Source: Brevibacillus centrosporus (GTDB lineage Bacteria > Bacillota > Bacilli > Brevibacillales > Brevibacillaceae). Taken from it: a DNA stretch of 64,000 nt. Position 1 is the stretch's first letter, and each line of letters opens with the position of its first letter. A program made the position numbers and the translations under genes. Location of the stretch: assembly GCF_003710815.1 (NCBI RefSeq), contig NZ_RHHP01000023.1:150344-214343 (forward strand), written 5' to 3'. Positions 51,458 through 61,297 of the stretch are shown here, one piece after another. Below the pieces are notes generated by a model. The model searched no databases, was not told the origin of the DNA, and was given only the letters and a program-made list of their open reading frames with translations.

Positions 51458-52375
51458 ATGAGGCAGTACTTGCTGAAATCCTTGCTCCAGATCATTCCCG
51501 TCCTGTTTTTGATCTCTATCATTGTGTTCGTGCTCGTGTACTGTACCGGCGACCCGGTTTCTCTGATGTTGTCTGATACGGCTACGGACGAGGACCGGAG
51601 GATCTTGATTGCTGCTCTTGGATTGGATCAGCCATTGTACATACAGTACTTCACGTTTATCGGACACCTGTTCCAGGGTGATTTTGGAAACTCATTCCGT
51701 TACGACATGCCTGCACTACCGATTGTAATGGAGAGACTTCCCGCTACGTTTGAACTGGCGATTGCCGCTATGCTTGTGGCAACTGTCATCTCCGTTCCTC
51801 TAGGCATTCTCTCTGCAACGAAGCGCAATTCATTCCTCGATGTCCTCTTTTCCGGAAGCTCCGTTTTAGGAAAGGCAATGCCGCATTTTTGGCTAGGGAT
51901 CATGCTCATCCTGTTATTTGCGGTGGAGCTAAAGGCTTTGCCGGTATCTGGCCGAGGCACATTGGCGCATTTAATCCTGCCTGCCTTCACCTTGGGGACT
52001 GGCATTGCAGCAGAGATGACCCGCCTGATACGCTCCAGCATGCTGGAAATTCTGAACCAGGATTACATTCGCACGGCTCGCAGCAAAGGCTTGCTGGAAT
52101 CGATTGTCGTGTACAAGCATGCCTTGCGAAACTCGATGATTCCCGTCGTGACGATCATGGCCTTGCAAACCTCTACACTGATCGGAGGTACGCTGATTAC
52201 CGAGACCATCTTCTCTTGGCCGGGAATGGGTCAGTTGATCATTCAGGCGGTCAATACCCGGGATATGGCGATCGTGCAGGCAGCCGTGTTTGTCGTGGCA
52301 ATCCTTGTCATCTTCAGCAACCTGCTGGCAGACATTCTCTATCGTGTCCTGGATCCGCGTATCAAGTACAACTAA
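51458..52375 (+). CDS. Peptide ABC importer, permease 1 (DppB/OppB type)
   Basis: 305 residues from ATG 51458 (GGAGGTGA upstream). Six membrane segments. RQYLLKSLLQIIPVLFLISIIVF start is typical of DppB. Coupling loop YIRTARSKGLLESIVVYKHALRNSMIPV. TETIFSWPGMGQLIIQAV and the DILYRVLDPRI end complete the family pattern. Confidence 0.94.
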   Translation: MRQYLLKSLLQIIPVLFLISIIVFVLVYCTGDPVSLMLSDTATDEDRRILIAALGLDQPLYIQYFTFIGHLFQGDFGNSFRYDMPALPIVMERLPATFELAIAAMLVATVISVPLGILSATKRNSFLDVLFSGSSVLGKAMPHFWLGIMLILLFAVELKALPVSGRGTLAHLILPAFTLGTGIAAEMTRLIRSSMLEILNQDYIRTARSKGLLESIVVYKHALRNSMIPVVTIMALQTSTLIGGTLITETIFSWPGMGQLIIQAVNTRDMAIVQAAVFVVAILVIFSNLLADILYRVLDPRIKYN

Positions 52376-52390
52376 ACGGAGGTGAGCCGT

Positions 52391-53317
52391 GTGTCTGCAT
52401 CCTTGGAAACACAAACGCCGCAACTACAGAGCATAGGCAAACCGGTACAGCATACCGGACAGTTTAAACGATTGACTCGCATGCTGTTTAAAAGCAAGAC
52501 GGGTACAATCGGATTTCTTATCGTCATTGCCGTCGTGTTCATGTCCATCTTTGCGGGTGCGATCGCTCCGCATGACCCAGCGAAAACGCAGGCGGCCAAA
52601 CGCCTGAAGCCGCCCATGTGGATGGAGGGTGGATCCTCGGTACATCCATTGGGAACGGACAACCTGGGTAGAGACGTCTTGAGCCGGATCATTTACGGTT
52701 CGCAGGTATCGCTCATGGTCGGAATCTGTGCTGTCATATTGGCAGGGACGATCGGCGTCATACTAGGGCTGGTCTCCGGTTATTACGGAGGGTGGATCGA
52801 CAGTATTATTATGCGAACGGTCGATGCGTTTCTGGCAATTCCTAATATATTGTTCATGCTGGTTATTTTAGCTGTCTTGGGCCCAAGCTTGGTGACGCTG
52901 ATCCTCGTGCTGGGATTTACCAACTGGGTAAAGTATGCGCGGATCATTCGCAGTGAGGTATTGGGGGTAAAAGAGCGAGACTACGTCAAAGCGGCTCGAA
53001 CCGTCGGAGCCAGCAATCAACGAATTATCCTGACGCATATCCTGCCTAACGTTATCTCTTCTTTTATCGTGGTTTCTACATTGAGCGTAGCCACAACGAT
53101 CATTGCAGAAGCGTCGCTGAGCTTCCTTGGATTGGGCATTCAGCCGCCGACGGTATCGTGGGGTGGTATGCTTAGCGACGGCAGACAGTACCTGGCTACC
53201 AGCTGGTGGGTCGCTACTTTTCCGGGAATTGCTATCACGATTACGGTGCTCGGCATCATGTTCCTCGGGGACTGGCTGCGCGATATTCTGGATCCACGGA
53301 TGAAGGCGAGAAAGTAG
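52391..53317 (+). CDS. Peptide ABC importer, permease 2 (DppC/OppC type)
   Basis: 308 residues. GTG 52391 chosen because GGAGG at 52378-52382 gives an 8-base spacing; GTG 52382 would overlap that site. Six membrane segments, with HPLGTDNLGRDVLSRIIYGSQVSL, coupling loop YVKAARTVGASNQRIILTHILPN, and LGLGIQPPTVSWGGML, all standard for DppC. Confidence 0.94.
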   Translation: MSASLETQTPQLQSIGKPVQHTGQFKRLTRMLFKSKTGTIGFLIVIAVVFMSIFAGAIAPHDPAKTQAAKRLKPPMWMEGGSSVHPLGTDNLGRDVLSRIIYGSQVSLMVGICAVILAGTIGVILGLVSGYYGGWIDSIIMRTVDAFLAIPNILFMLVILAVLGPSLVTLILVLGFTNWVKYARIIRSEVLGVKERDYVKAARTVGASNQRIILTHILPNVISSFIVVSTLSVATTIIAEASLSFLGLGIQPPTVSWGGMLSDGRQYLATSWWVATFPGIAITITVLGIMFLGDWLRDILDPRMKARK

Positions 53318-53328
53318 GGGGTGGTCAA

Positions 53329-54291
53329 ATGGAAACGAAATTGCTGGAAGTAAGGAACCTGCATACACACTTTAAAACGGAAGATGGAGTGGTTCCTTCC
53401 GTGAATGGAATCTCCTTTTCTGTTGCCAAAGGCGAAACGCTGGCTATCGTCGGAGAATCGGGCTGCGGCAAAAGCGTGACCTCCCTTTCGATCATGGGTC
53501 TGGTGGCTCCGCCAGGACAAGTGGTGGGCGGGGAAATCTTGCTGGAAGGTCAAAACTTGCTTGCGTTGAACAAAAAAGAGCTCCGCAAGCTTCGCGGCAA
53601 CAAATTGTCGATGATCTTCCAGGAGCCAATGACCTCGCTCAATCCGGTCTTCACGGTAGGAAACCAGCTGGGTGAAGTGTTTCGTCTTCACCAAAACATG
53701 GACAAGCAGCAGGCGCGCGGGCGAAGTATAGAAATGCTGGAGACAGTCGGAATTCCGAGAGCGGATAAAGTGGTTGATTATTTCCCGCATCAGCTTTCCG
53801 GAGGGATGCGTCAGCGCGTGATGATTGCGATCGCTTTGGCTTGCAATCCAGCTCTATTAATTGCGGACGAGCCGACGACTGCCCTCGACGTAACCATTCA
53901 GGCGCAAATTTTGGAACTTTTGAAAAAATTGAATGATGAATATGATACGGGTGTGATCTTGATTACGCATGACCTCGGTGTCGTAGCCGAGATGGCGGAT
54001 CGAGTCGTCGTCATGTACGCAGGCGAGGTGGTGGAGCAGGCAAACGTATTTGAGCTGTTCGCAAGCCCCAAGCACCCATACACAAAAGGTTTGCTTGGCT
54101 CCTTGCCCAAGCTCGACGAACAGCGGGAAGAGCTGGAATCCATTCCAGGAGCCGTTCCGAATCCGCTGGAAATGCCAGGGGGCTGCGCGTTTCACCCCCG
54201 CTGTCCACTGGCAACCGAGCAGTGCCAATCCAAGAAGCCGTCGCTTGTCGAGGTGGCTCCAGACCATCTGGCACGGTGCTTATATGCGTAA
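53329..54291 (+). CDS. Peptide ABC importer, ATP-binding protein 1 (DppD/OppD type)
   Basis: 320 residues from ATG 53329 (AGGGGGTGG upstream). Walker [13 protein letters not shown]-loop [12 protein letters not shown], signature [15 protein letters not shown], Walker [15 protein letters not shown]-loop [12 protein letters not shown]. The C-terminal [12 protein letters not shown] tail carries three Cys/His positions of the kind that bind Fe-S in some OppD/DppD proteins. Confidence 0.95.
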   Translation: METKLLEVRNLHTHFKTEDGVVPSVNGISFSVAKGETLAIVGESGCGKSVTSLSIMGLVAPPGQVVGGEILLEGQNLLALNKKELRKLRGNKLSMIFQEPMTSLNPVFTVGNQLGEVFRLHQNMDKQQARGRSIEMLETVGIPRADKVVDYFPHQLSGGMRQRVMIAIALACNPALLIADEPTTALDVTIQAQILELLKKLNDEYDTGVILITHDLGVVAEMADRVVVMYAGEVVEQANVFELFASPKHPYTKGLLGSLPKLDEQREELESIPGAVPNPLEMPGGCAFHPRCPLATEQCQSKKPSLVEVAPDHLARCLYA

Positions 54292-54305
54292 GGAGGGAAT
54301 GCACC

Positions 54306-55304
54306 ATGAATCAGACGCAAGATAAGTTGCTAGAGGTGAAAGGGCTGAAAAAACACTTTCCGTACAAGCAAGGCATGTTTTCCAAAAAGATGGGCCATGT
54401 GCGGGCTGTTGACGGCGTTGACTTTACAGTGTACCGAGGAGAAACTCTGGGGATTGTGGGGGAGTCAGGCTGCGGTAAATCAACGACAGGACAGATGATT
54501 CTTCAGCTGCTGGAGCCTACGGAAGGGGAAATCTGGTTCGAGGGCAAGCACCTGACAGGACTCGATAAAGGAGAAGAGAAGGCGATCCGGCGGAACATGC
54601 AGATGATCTTTCAGGACCCTTATTCTTCTTTAAACCCGCGGATGCGGGTAGAGGATATCGTGGCGGAACCACTTCGGGTACACGGTTTGGGGCGTGGAAG
54701 GGAAATCCGGGAGAAAGTCGTGGAGCTGCTGCGGCTGGTCGGACTGGATGCCCATCACTTGAGCCGTCATCCCCATGAATTCAGCGGCGGGCAACGACAG
54801 CGTATCGGCATCGCACGGGCGCTCGCTCTGCATCCAAGCCTGATCGTCTGCGACGAGGCCGTATCGGCCCTCGACGTATCCATTCAGTCACAAATCTTGA
54901 ATCTGTTGAAAAAGCTGCAAAAAGAGCTCCAGCTAACCTACATTTTTATCTCGCATGGACTTCCTGCAGTCAAGCACATCAGTGATCGGATTGCCGTCAT
55001 GTATCTGGGCAAAATCGTCGAACTGGCTGAACGGGACGAGTTGTTCGAAAGACCTATGCATCCCTATACGGAAGCACTGCTATCGGCTGTTCCGATTCCG
55101 GACCCGACACAGCGCAAAGAGCGGATCGTCTTGCAAGGAGATTTGCCGAATCCAGCCAATCCGCCGTCAGGCTGCCATTTTCACACGCGCTGTCCATATG
55201 TGCAGGACATGTGCCGTCAGTCGGCACCATCGCTGCAGCAGCAGGCAGATGGCCATTTTGTCTCTTGTCATTTTCCTCTGCAGGAACTGCGTAATCTCAT
55301 ATAA
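54306..55304 (+). CDS. Peptide ABC importer, ATP-binding protein 2 (DppF/OppF type)
   Basis: 332 residues from ATG 54306 with AAGGAGGGAA upstream. Walker [26 protein letters not shown], signature [17 protein letters not shown], Walker [17 protein letters not shown]-loop [12 protein letters not shown], in which the family's usual SHDL is SHGL. The C-terminal [14 protein letters not shown] motif parallels that of its partner. Last gene of the peptide operon. Confidence 0.95.
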   Translation: MNQTQDKLLEVKGLKKHFPYKQGMFSKKMGHVRAVDGVDFTVYRGETLGIVGESGCGKSTTGQMILQLLEPTEGEIWFEGKHLTGLDKGEEKAIRRNMQMIFQDPYSSLNPRMRVEDIVAEPLRVHGLGRGREIREKVVELLRLVGLDAHHLSRHPHEFSGGQRQRIGIARALALHPSLIVCDEAVSALDVSIQSQILNLLKKLQKELQLTYIFISHGLPAVKHISDRIAVMYLGKIVELAERDELFERPMHPYTEALLSAVPIPDPTQRKERIVLQGDLPNPANPPSGCHFHTRCPYVQDMCRQSAPSLQQQADGHFVSCHFPLQELRNLI

Positions 55305-55342
55305 AAAAGGAACAGCAGCCCCCCTAAGGCTGCTGTTCTTGA
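55304..55342. terminator. Bidirectional terminator
   Basis: GAACAGCAGCC / GGCTGCTGTTC. Better T-run on the minus strand (six T), so it mainly serves the stalk-domain gene. Confidence 0.78.
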
Positions 55343-55346
55343 TACT

Positions 55347-55862
55347 TTAAAGCAAGGATTTGATTTCTCCGCTATTCGGATTCACCACAAACCAGCCATA
55401 AGTGCTCGTATAGCTGTCCCCAGATTGGAAGTTGTTCACGACCGTTTGATAAACTTGAATAACATAATGGCCTTTTTCGTCGTCGTGATCGTATTCGACT
55501 ACATGGGTTGGCGTAAGGCTGTTGGCGAATTTCTTTTTAACCAGCTCGACTGCCTCCATTTTGGAGTACATTTTGGCTACGGGCAGCTTACCGATAAAGA
55601 TGGATTTCGATTTTGCATCATAAATCACGGGCTTGTTCAGATTTTCCGCAACAAAGCGGATCGGAACGTATACTGAATTTTTGTACATAATGCCTTGCAC
55701 GTCGCTCGATGGCGATTTGGGTACTCCTTCAAAATAGTAGGTGAACGGTGTTTTTGTTCCCTCGGTGGCATCTGGAAAAGCTGGTGCTGCGATGGCGATC
55801 CCGGAGAACAAAACCGAGCCCACGACTATGCCCCCGACAAACGATTTGATATCCCATTTCAT
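55347..55862 (-). CDS. Exported protein with copper-amine-oxidase-N-like stalk domain
   Basis: 171 residues from ATG 55862 (GGGAAGAGG upstream; the longer frame to 55940 lacks a signal-peptide start). N-terminal hydrophobic signal SFVGGIVVGSVLFSGIAIAAPA. YKNSVYVPIRFVAENLNKPV and YDAKSKSIFIG are the stalk-domain repeat usual in Paenibacillaceae cell-surface proteins. A C-terminal PepSY-like stretch (YVIQVYQTVVNNF, FVVNPNSGEIKSLL) follows. Function unknown. Confidence 0.78.
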   Translation of the reverse strand: MKWDIKSFVGGIVVGSVLFSGIAIAAPAFPDATEGTKTPFTYYFEGVPKSPSSDVQGIMYKNSVYVPIRFVAENLNKPVIYDAKSKSIFIGKLPVAKMYSKMEAVELVKKKFANSLTPTHVVEYDHDDEKGHYVIQVYQTVVNNFQSGDSYTSTYGWFVVNPNSGEIKSLL

Positions 55863-56122
55863 GTTGTAAACCTCTTCCCTTTCTGTATCTAAATCTTCCC
55901 AAAAAATATTATGGCAAAAATCGACAAGATCAGCTATCAAGCAAGGGTACTAGGAAACAAAGACTAGAAAAATCGAAAAAATGGGCGAAAAGGGAGTAGT
56001 CCTAGGTAGAAAGCTCTGAATAGCCGTGAAAAGACGCCAGTGGAATTGTTCCGTATCTTTTCTCTCGTATTGGCTGCCGTTATGATAGAGTAGAAGAAAA
56101 CTTTCGGACAGGTGAGAAATTC

Positions 56123-56806
56123 ATGGCGATTTTGCAAAATGACTGGGGCACGGTACTGGCAGATGAGTTTGAAAAGCCCTATTATTTGAAGCTGAGACAG
56201 TTGCTCAAGGAAGAGTATCAAACGCAAAGGGTTTATCCCGATATGTACAGCATCTTTACAGCCCTTCATTTGACGGGCTACGAGAACACCAAGGTCGTTA
56301 TCTTAGGACAAGACCCGTATCACGGACCGGGACAAGCCCATGGGCTGAGCTTTTCCGTCAAGCCGGGAATCAAGCCGCCGCCTTCCCTGCAAAACATTTA
56401 CAAGGAGCTGCAGAGCGATCTGAACTGCACGATCCCGCAGCATGGCTACCTGACGCACTGGGCAAAGCAAGGTGTGATGATGCTCAATACGGTGCTTACT
56501 GTACGCAGTGGTACTCCCAATTCACACAAAGGCTTGGGGTGGGAGACGTTTACGGATCAGATCATTGCTCATCTGAACGAACGGGAAACTCCCATGGTGT
56601 TCATTCTGTGGGGCAAGCATGCCCAGGATAAAGCCGCGTTCATCGATTCCCACAAGCATTTCATCATTCAATCGCCGCATCCCAGCCCGTTTTCTGCCAA
56701 TCGAGGCTTCTTTGGCAGCCGTCCTTTTTCGCGGGCAAACGCGTTTCTGCGATCCAAAGGCATTGCGGAAATTGATTGGCAGCTGCCGCTTGAACCGGAA
56801 GAGTAA
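56123..56806 (+). CDS. ung: Uracil-DNA glycosylase, family 1
   Basis: 227 residues, family length. Removes uracil from DNA as the first step of base excision repair. Catalytic water-activating loop [18 protein letters not shown] with D64, and the DNA-intercalating block [13 protein letters not shown] with H186. [11 protein letters not shown] and FILWGKHAQ are also conserved. Start ATG 56123 with ACAGGTGAG upstream. Single gene followed by a strong terminator. Confidence 0.98.
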   Translation: MAILQNDWGTVLADEFEKPYYLKLRQLLKEEYQTQRVYPDMYSIFTALHLTGYENTKVVILGQDPYHGPGQAHGLSFSVKPGIKPPPSLQNIYKELQSDLNCTIPQHGYLTHWAKQGVMMLNTVLTVRSGTPNSHKGLGWETFTDQIIAHLNERETPMVFILWGKHAQDKAAFIDSHKHFIIQSPHPSPFSANRGFFGSRPFSRANAFLRSKGIAEIDWQLPLEPEE

Positions 56807-56821
56807 ACGATATTTGAAAAG

Positions 56822-56866
56822 AAAAAAAGGATCGCCGTCAATGGTTAGACAGGCGATCCTTTTTTT
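56822..56866. terminator. Bidirectional terminator between ung and thiN
   Basis: Perfect 15-bp stem AAAAAAAGGATCGCC / GGCGATCCTTTTTTT. Confidence 0.93.
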
Positions 56867-56884
56867 GCGTGTTTGCTAGGGGAG

Positions 56885-57526
56885 TTAGTCCTTGCTCTTG
56901 ATAGTGAGCAGCAGGCCAGTTTTCACGGTAATCGTTCCCGAATCAGCGGTCAGCACATTGCTGATGCCAATGGTATCGCCAATGCGGAGAGTGGCATCCT
57001 GGAGCGGATATTGAAAGCCACACAGAGTAATCCCGGTCACCTCCGGGCTGAAAGGAAGCAGGGAGACATGCGCGAAATGGTCACGCTCGACAGTGAGTTC
57101 GCGATCGATCAGGTGAATCTCATTGGTCTCGTCCACGATTTTGCAATCGATCCGGGCAAGCAAGGCTTTCTGCAGCAAATGAACATTGGCCAGGGTATGG
57201 TCAAACCGGGAGCCCAAAGCCCCTAGTAGTACGATTTCGGCTGGCTGCTGCTCCAGTGCCCAGGTGAGCGCCATTTCAGTGTCAGTCAAGTCCTTCATGA
57301 CAGGGTCGCAGGCGGAGACGTTCCCGCTATGCTGCTCGATTTTTGCTCGTTCCTCGACACTTACAGAGTCGAAGTCACCGATAGACAGGCGAGGAGACAA
57401 ACCGTGCTGGATGAGGAATAAAGCCCCACGGTCAACCCCAACCAGCCAATCCTCCTGTCGAATATAGCGAGTCGCCCATTGTCCGAGGTTTCCCCCTGCG
57501 AACAACAAGATTCGATTTGGTTTCAT
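56885..57526 (-). CDS. thiN: Thiamine diphosphokinase
   Basis: 213 residues. Converts thiamine plus ATP to thiamine diphosphate. Conserved blocks: VGVDRGALFLIQHGLSPRLSIGDFDSV (substrate Asp residues), DPVMKDLTDTEMALTWAL, LLGALGSRFDHTLANV, and the C-terminal thiamine-binding SGTITVKTGLLL. Close to the family's usual 210-215 residues. No TPP riboswitch is present upstream. Confidence 0.95.
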   Translation of the reverse strand: MKPNRILLFAGGNLGQWATRYIRQEDWLVGVDRGALFLIQHGLSPRLSIGDFDSVSVEERAKIEQHSGNVSACDPVMKDLTDTEMALTWALEQQPAEIVLLGALGSRFDHTLANVHLLQKALLARIDCKIVDETNEIHLIDRELTVERDHFAHVSLLPFSPEVTGITLCGFQYPLQDATLRIGDTIGISNVLTADSGTITVKTGLLLTIKSKD

Positions 57527-57606
57527 GGAGTAGCCACCTCTATTTTACTGTGAGAATGTATTAGATTCGTCGTTCATCCTTGATCTGGCCTCGATAGAGA
57601 ATTTTC

Positions 57607-58023
57607 TTATTGCCTCTGCAGCGTGGATGAAAAGCTGCTTTGGCATGCAAGGCGATACCCTTGGGCGAGCTTTCTGCCCAGCTTCTCCTGTTCGCGGGCG
57701 TTTGGTTTGGTTAAGGACGAGCTTCCTGTGGTCACTTGTACGCAGCATTTGCCGCAATGCCCTTGCAGACATTTGTACGAGAGTGCTTGCCCTTGTGAGA
57801 GGGCGGCAGACAGGAGCGATTGCCCAGGAGCCATCCGGACAGAAAACCTCTGCCCACGCTGCGTCACGTGCACGAAGGGATTCGTGCTTGACCTCGGAGC
57901 AGCTGATCGCCTTGCTTCCTGACGAGGGCGTGCAGGGGGCGGAGTATGTACCAGTTGAGGAGTCGGAGCGCTGGGAACAGTGCGCCCAGCGATCAACGAG
58001 CCTACCGTGAGTGGTTTGCGCAT
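57607..58023 (-). CDS. 2Fe-2S ferredoxin-like protein
   Basis: 138 residues from ATG 58023 with CGGAGG upstream. The first ~50 residues are rich in Pro, Arg and Thr and look disordered. The rest is a plant-type 2Fe-2S ferredoxin fold, with cluster ligands C-LQGH-C-GK-C (C-x4-C-x2-C) and the fourth in RLACQS. An electron carrier, partner unknown. The gene lies alone between thiN and the GNAT gene, on the minus strand. Confidence 0.85.
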   Translation of the reverse strand: MRKPLTVGSLIAGRTVPSAPTPQLVHTPPPARPRQEARRSAAPRSSTNPFVHVTQRGQRFSVRMAPGQSLLSAALSQGQALSYKCLQGHCGKCCVQVTTGSSSLTKPNAREQEKLGRKLAQGYRLACQSSFSSTLQRQ

Positions 58024-58167
58024 GGAAACCTCCGGGAAACAAACTTTTATTCATCTTATCATGCCAGCTGGTAGAGGGACAGATGGGGGTTTTGTCGAGT
58101 AAAAATGATTGAATTTTTAGTTTTTGTTGATTAAAATAATTTTACTAAAGGATTGGAAGGTGATTCC

Positions 58168-59085
58168 ATGATCTCCATCAAGCGAATGAGTGACTGTACG
58201 TTTGCTGAAGTAACAAAAGCGTGGAACAGAGGCTTTGAAGGCTATTTTTTCCCGGTTGCCATGACCGAGGAGATGCTGGTGCAGCGCCTAGGGGCGGAGG
58301 GCTATGTGCTCAGTCTGTCGGTTGTTGCCTTTGAAGATCAAGAGCCGGTGGGCTTAGTGGCAAGTGGTCTGAGAACAATCAACGGCCGAAAAATCGCGTG
58401 GAATGGCGGTACCGGAGTCGCAACAGCCTACCGCCGCAAGGGACTGGGGCGCCAGCTGATGGAAGCTACCTTTAAGCTGTACGAAGAAGCAGGGGTACAT
58501 GATGCCACACTGGAAGCCATCAGTCAAAACGAGAAAGCGATCGCTTTGTATGAACAGCTTGGATACGACGTGGTGGACAGATTGATTTTCTGGCAGCGGA
58601 CGGATGCTCTTTCCGAAAATCCTTTCGGCATACAAGAAAACGCAGGCTATCGCGTTCGCCGCGTTCTTGCGCAGGAGGCAGCACAGTTGCCTTTCTATCA
58701 CTCCGATGCTCCCTGGCAAAATCAATGGCAGAGCATGCGAGATGGAGAAGCGTTGATTGTCGAGGACGCAGAGGGTCAAGAGGTTGGCTACGCCATGTAC
58801 AAGCGGGTAGCAAGCGATGCTGGGAAAGTCACTGCCATCGCCCTTCGCCATTGTGTCGCTCAGCCAGATCATGCGGATGCAGATACCATCTTGCGGGTAG
58901 CTTTGACAGAAATGTACGCTCCTTGTGAGCTGGAATGCCGCCGTTCAACCTTTAACCTGCCTGCTTCTCAGGAGCAGCTCTTGCACATCCTGCAGGAAGC
59001 TGGCTTCGGGCCATCGGGTACGGAACAGGTATACATGGTGAAAAAGATGAAAATGCCAGAGATTGTAGCAAAATTAGCTGAGTAG
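58168..59085 (+). CDS. GNAT-family N-acetyltransferase
   Basis: 305 residues from ATG 58168 (GGAAGGTGA upstream; TTG 58153 lacks one). The N-terminal half is a full GNAT domain with the acetyl-CoA loop RRKGLGRQLMEATFKLYEEAG and ISQNEKAIALYEQLGY. The C-terminal half appears to be a second, degenerate GNAT-like domain (VGYAMYKRVAS, LRVALTEMYAP, LHILQEAGF). Substrate unknown. Converges on the glycosylase gene, with 18 bases between the stops. Confidence 0.88.
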   Translation: MISIKRMSDCTFAEVTKAWNRGFEGYFFPVAMTEEMLVQRLGAEGYVLSLSVVAFEDQEPVGLVASGLRTINGRKIAWNGGTGVATAYRRKGLGRQLMEATFKLYEEAGVHDATLEAISQNEKAIALYEQLGYDVVDRLIFWQRTDALSENPFGIQENAGYRVRRVLAQEAAQLPFYHSDAPWQNQWQSMRDGEALIVEDAEGQEVGYAMYKRVASDAGKVTAIALRHCVAQPDHADADTILRVALTEMYAPCELECRRSTFNLPASQEQLLHILQEAGFGPSGTEQVYMVKKMKMPEIVAKLAE

Positions 59086-59103
59086 ATAAGCCTTTGCTAG
59101 TTG

Positions 59104-59910
59104 CTAGTTCTGGCAATGCGAGCAATAAAAGACTTTGCGGGAGGAGAGCTTGTCGCCGACGATTGCATGTTTGCAGCGTGGGCAGGGTTCTCCTCCTCTG
59201 TCGTATACCCGGCAACGGTCGTCAAAGCCTCCGGTGAGTCCGTCCCCTCGGTAAAGCGGAGTATCCATGTATCCGCCAAATTGCAGGGCTTCTTTCAAAA
59301 CAGCCTGCATGGAGCGAAAGAGCTGCGCGACCTCTTCCGAAGTGAGGTCGGGAATGCGACGGGTAGGCAAGATACCGGCATGAAAGCAGATCTCGTCCGA
59401 GTAGCAGTTGCCGATACCGGCGAGCCAATGCTGGTCGACAAGAGTCGTCTTGAGTATGCCTCGTTTTCCTGACAGCAGCGAAGAGAAATGAGAGAGTGTA
59501 AAGGTAGGGGCAAGTGGTTCGGGACCCAGCTCGGAAAGTCGTTCATCGATTTGAGCCGTGGTTAAAAGATGCAGGTACCCCAGCCGCAAGCCGTGAAAGT
59601 AAAGAATTCGGCTGCCAAAGGAAAGCGTCACCTGCGCAGTGCGTTCCAGTCTGTCCTCTGTCGTTCCGAGATAGAGAAAGCCGCCCAGCATCAAATGGAG
59701 CAGCAGGACATAATGGTTTTCCAGATGAAACAGGATATGCTTGCCGCGACGGTCGACGAGGGTTATTTTGTTCCCGACTACGATCTGGGCAAAGCGTTCA
59801 GGAGGGGTGTTGATGGTCTTTTCTCTTTCTACGTGGGTATCTGTAATCGTCAATCCATTGATTTGTTGGAGCAGTCTGCGATAGGTCTCCATCTCGGGTA
59901 ATTCAGGCAT
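59104..59910 (-). CDS. Formamidopyrimidine-DNA glycosylase family protein (Fpg/Nei)
   Basis: 268 residues. It begins PELPEMET, supplying the catalytic N-terminal proline and Glu. LVDRRGKHILFHL carries the conserved lysine region, and DQHWLAGIGNCYSDEI is the helix-two-turn-helix. The C-terminal zinc finger is C-PR-C-x16-C-SH-C. Excises oxidised bases. The Fpg or Nei subtype is not certain: the sequence deviates from typical MutM (VYDRGGEPC), and the gene is not next to polA. Confidence 0.9.
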   Translation of the reverse strand: MPELPEMETYRRLLQQINGLTITDTHVEREKTINTPPERFAQIVVGNKITLVDRRGKHILFHLENHYVLLLHLMLGGFLYLGTTEDRLERTAQVTLSFGSRILYFHGLRLGYLHLLTTAQIDERLSELGPEPLAPTFTLSHFSSLLSGKRGILKTTLVDQHWLAGIGNCYSDEICFHAGILPTRRIPDLTSEEVAQLFRSMQAVLKEALQFGGYMDTPLYRGDGLTGGFDDRCRVYDRGGEPCPRCKHAIVGDKLSSRKVFYCSHCQN

Positions 59911-60037
59911 AGCAGCCTCCTTTTGAAAAGTACGGTTCGATCTGAATAGGTTTTCCCGTCATTTCCCAGATCATGCCGCCGAGAGAGGGTCGAAAAAGTG
60001 GCAGTTTTCTTACATACGGACAAGATTACCAACCCTA

Positions 60038-60059
60038 TACCCAAATCGGGTAATATAGT
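60038..60059 (+). promoter_or_regulatory. Inverted repeat near the THUMP-methyltransferase promoter
   Basis: TACCC-AAATC-GGGTA (60038-60052) followed directly by a -10-like TATAGT. Possible operator; weak evidence. Confidence 0.3.
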
Positions 60060-60106
60060 ATAAGGGATAAGCCCATTAGCGAAGGCATGAACAGGAGAAA
60101 AGTGGA

Positions 60107-61264
60107 ATGCAAAAAGTGGAATTGATCGCTACGGCGACATTTGGATTGGAATCTGTGGTAGCAGAAGAGGTAAAAGCACTTGGCTACACGGATGTGCAGG
60201 TGGAAAATGGCAAGGTAACCTTCACCGCAGAAATTTCTGCGATAGCTCGTACAAATTTATGGTTACGAACTGCCGACCGGGTGCGTCTAAAGATAGGGGA
60301 GTTCCAAGCGACGACGTTTGATGAACTGTTTGAGAAAACCAAGGCGTTGCCATGGGCGGATTGGATCACGGAAGATGGTACGTTTCCCGTGGAGGGGAAG
60401 TCGGTAAAGTCTACGTTGTTCAGTGTGCCTGACTGTCAGGCGATCGTGAAGAAGGCAGTCGTGGAAAGTCTGAAAAAGACGTACAAGCGCGATTGGTTCG
60501 AGGAAAATGGACCGCTGTACAAGATTGAGGTCGCTCTGCTCAAGGATGTGGCCACGCTGACCATCGATACCTCGGGACCCGGATTACATAAGCGCGGCTA
60601 CCGCGAGCTGATTGGTACGGCACCACTCAAGGAGACGATGGCTGCGGCGTTGATCATGCTGTCCCGCTGGAAGCCGGATCGGGTGTTCATGGACCCGTTT
60701 TGCGGTTCGGGCACCATTCCGATTGAAGCTGCTTTGATCGGACAAAACATCGCGCCAGGTATGAACCGGGAATTTGTTTCCGAGAGCTGGCCTGCCATCC
60801 CGAAATCAGCATGGAGAGAGGCACGGGCGGAGACCCATGACTTGGCTCGCTACGATCAGAAGCTGGAGATTATCGGTACGGACGTAGATGAGGAGATTTT
60901 GAAGATCGCGCGTACAAACGCTTTGGAAGCTGGCGTAGACGATCTGATTCACTTCCAGCGCATGGACGTACGCGATATCCGAACCAAGAAAAAGTATGGC
61001 TATCTGATCTGCAACCCGCCTTACGGGGAACGTCTGGGCGAATGGAAGCAAGTGAGCCGCATGTACGGGGAAATGGGCAAAACCTTTGCAGCGCTGGATA
61101 CCTGGTCTTTTTACGTCATCACGTCAGACGAATTGTTTGAAGAGCATTTTGGACGCAAGGCGAGCAAGAAGCGGAAGCTCTACAACGGAAACATGAAGGT
61201 AGATTACTATCAGTTTTTTGGACCAAAACCGCCTCGTCCGTCAATGGTTCCCCCTGCCGAATAG
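60107..61264 (+). CDS. THUMP-domain class I RNA methyltransferase (RlmL/YpsC family)
   Basis: 385 residues from ATG 60107 with AGGAGAAA upstream. N-terminal ferredoxin-like plus THUMP RNA-binding region (about 1-160), then a Rossmann methyltransferase: MDPFCGSGTIPIEAALIG, EIIGTDVDEEILKIARTNAL, FQRMDVRDI, and the N6/N2 catalytic NPPYGERLG. Members methylate guanine N2 in 23S rRNA. Likely co-transcribed with the downstream SLH gene only by read-through (33-base gap). Confidence 0.94.
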   Translation: MQKVELIATATFGLESVVAEEVKALGYTDVQVENGKVTFTAEISAIARTNLWLRTADRVRLKIGEFQATTFDELFEKTKALPWADWITEDGTFPVEGKSVKSTLFSVPDCQAIVKKAVVESLKKTYKRDWFEENGPLYKIEVALLKDVATLTIDTSGPGLHKRGYRELIGTAPLKETMAAALIMLSRWKPDRVFMDPFCGSGTIPIEAALIGQNIAPGMNREFVSESWPAIPKSAWREARAETHDLARYDQKLEIIGTDVDEEILKIARTNALEAGVDDLIHFQRMDVRDIRTKKKYGYLICNPPYGERLGEWKQVSRMYGEMGKTFAALDTWSFYVITSDELFEEHFGRKASKKRKLYNGNMKVDYYQFFGPKPPRPSMVPPAE

Positions 61265-61297
61265 GAAAAAAGAGAAGGGGTAATTGGAGGAGAGAAA

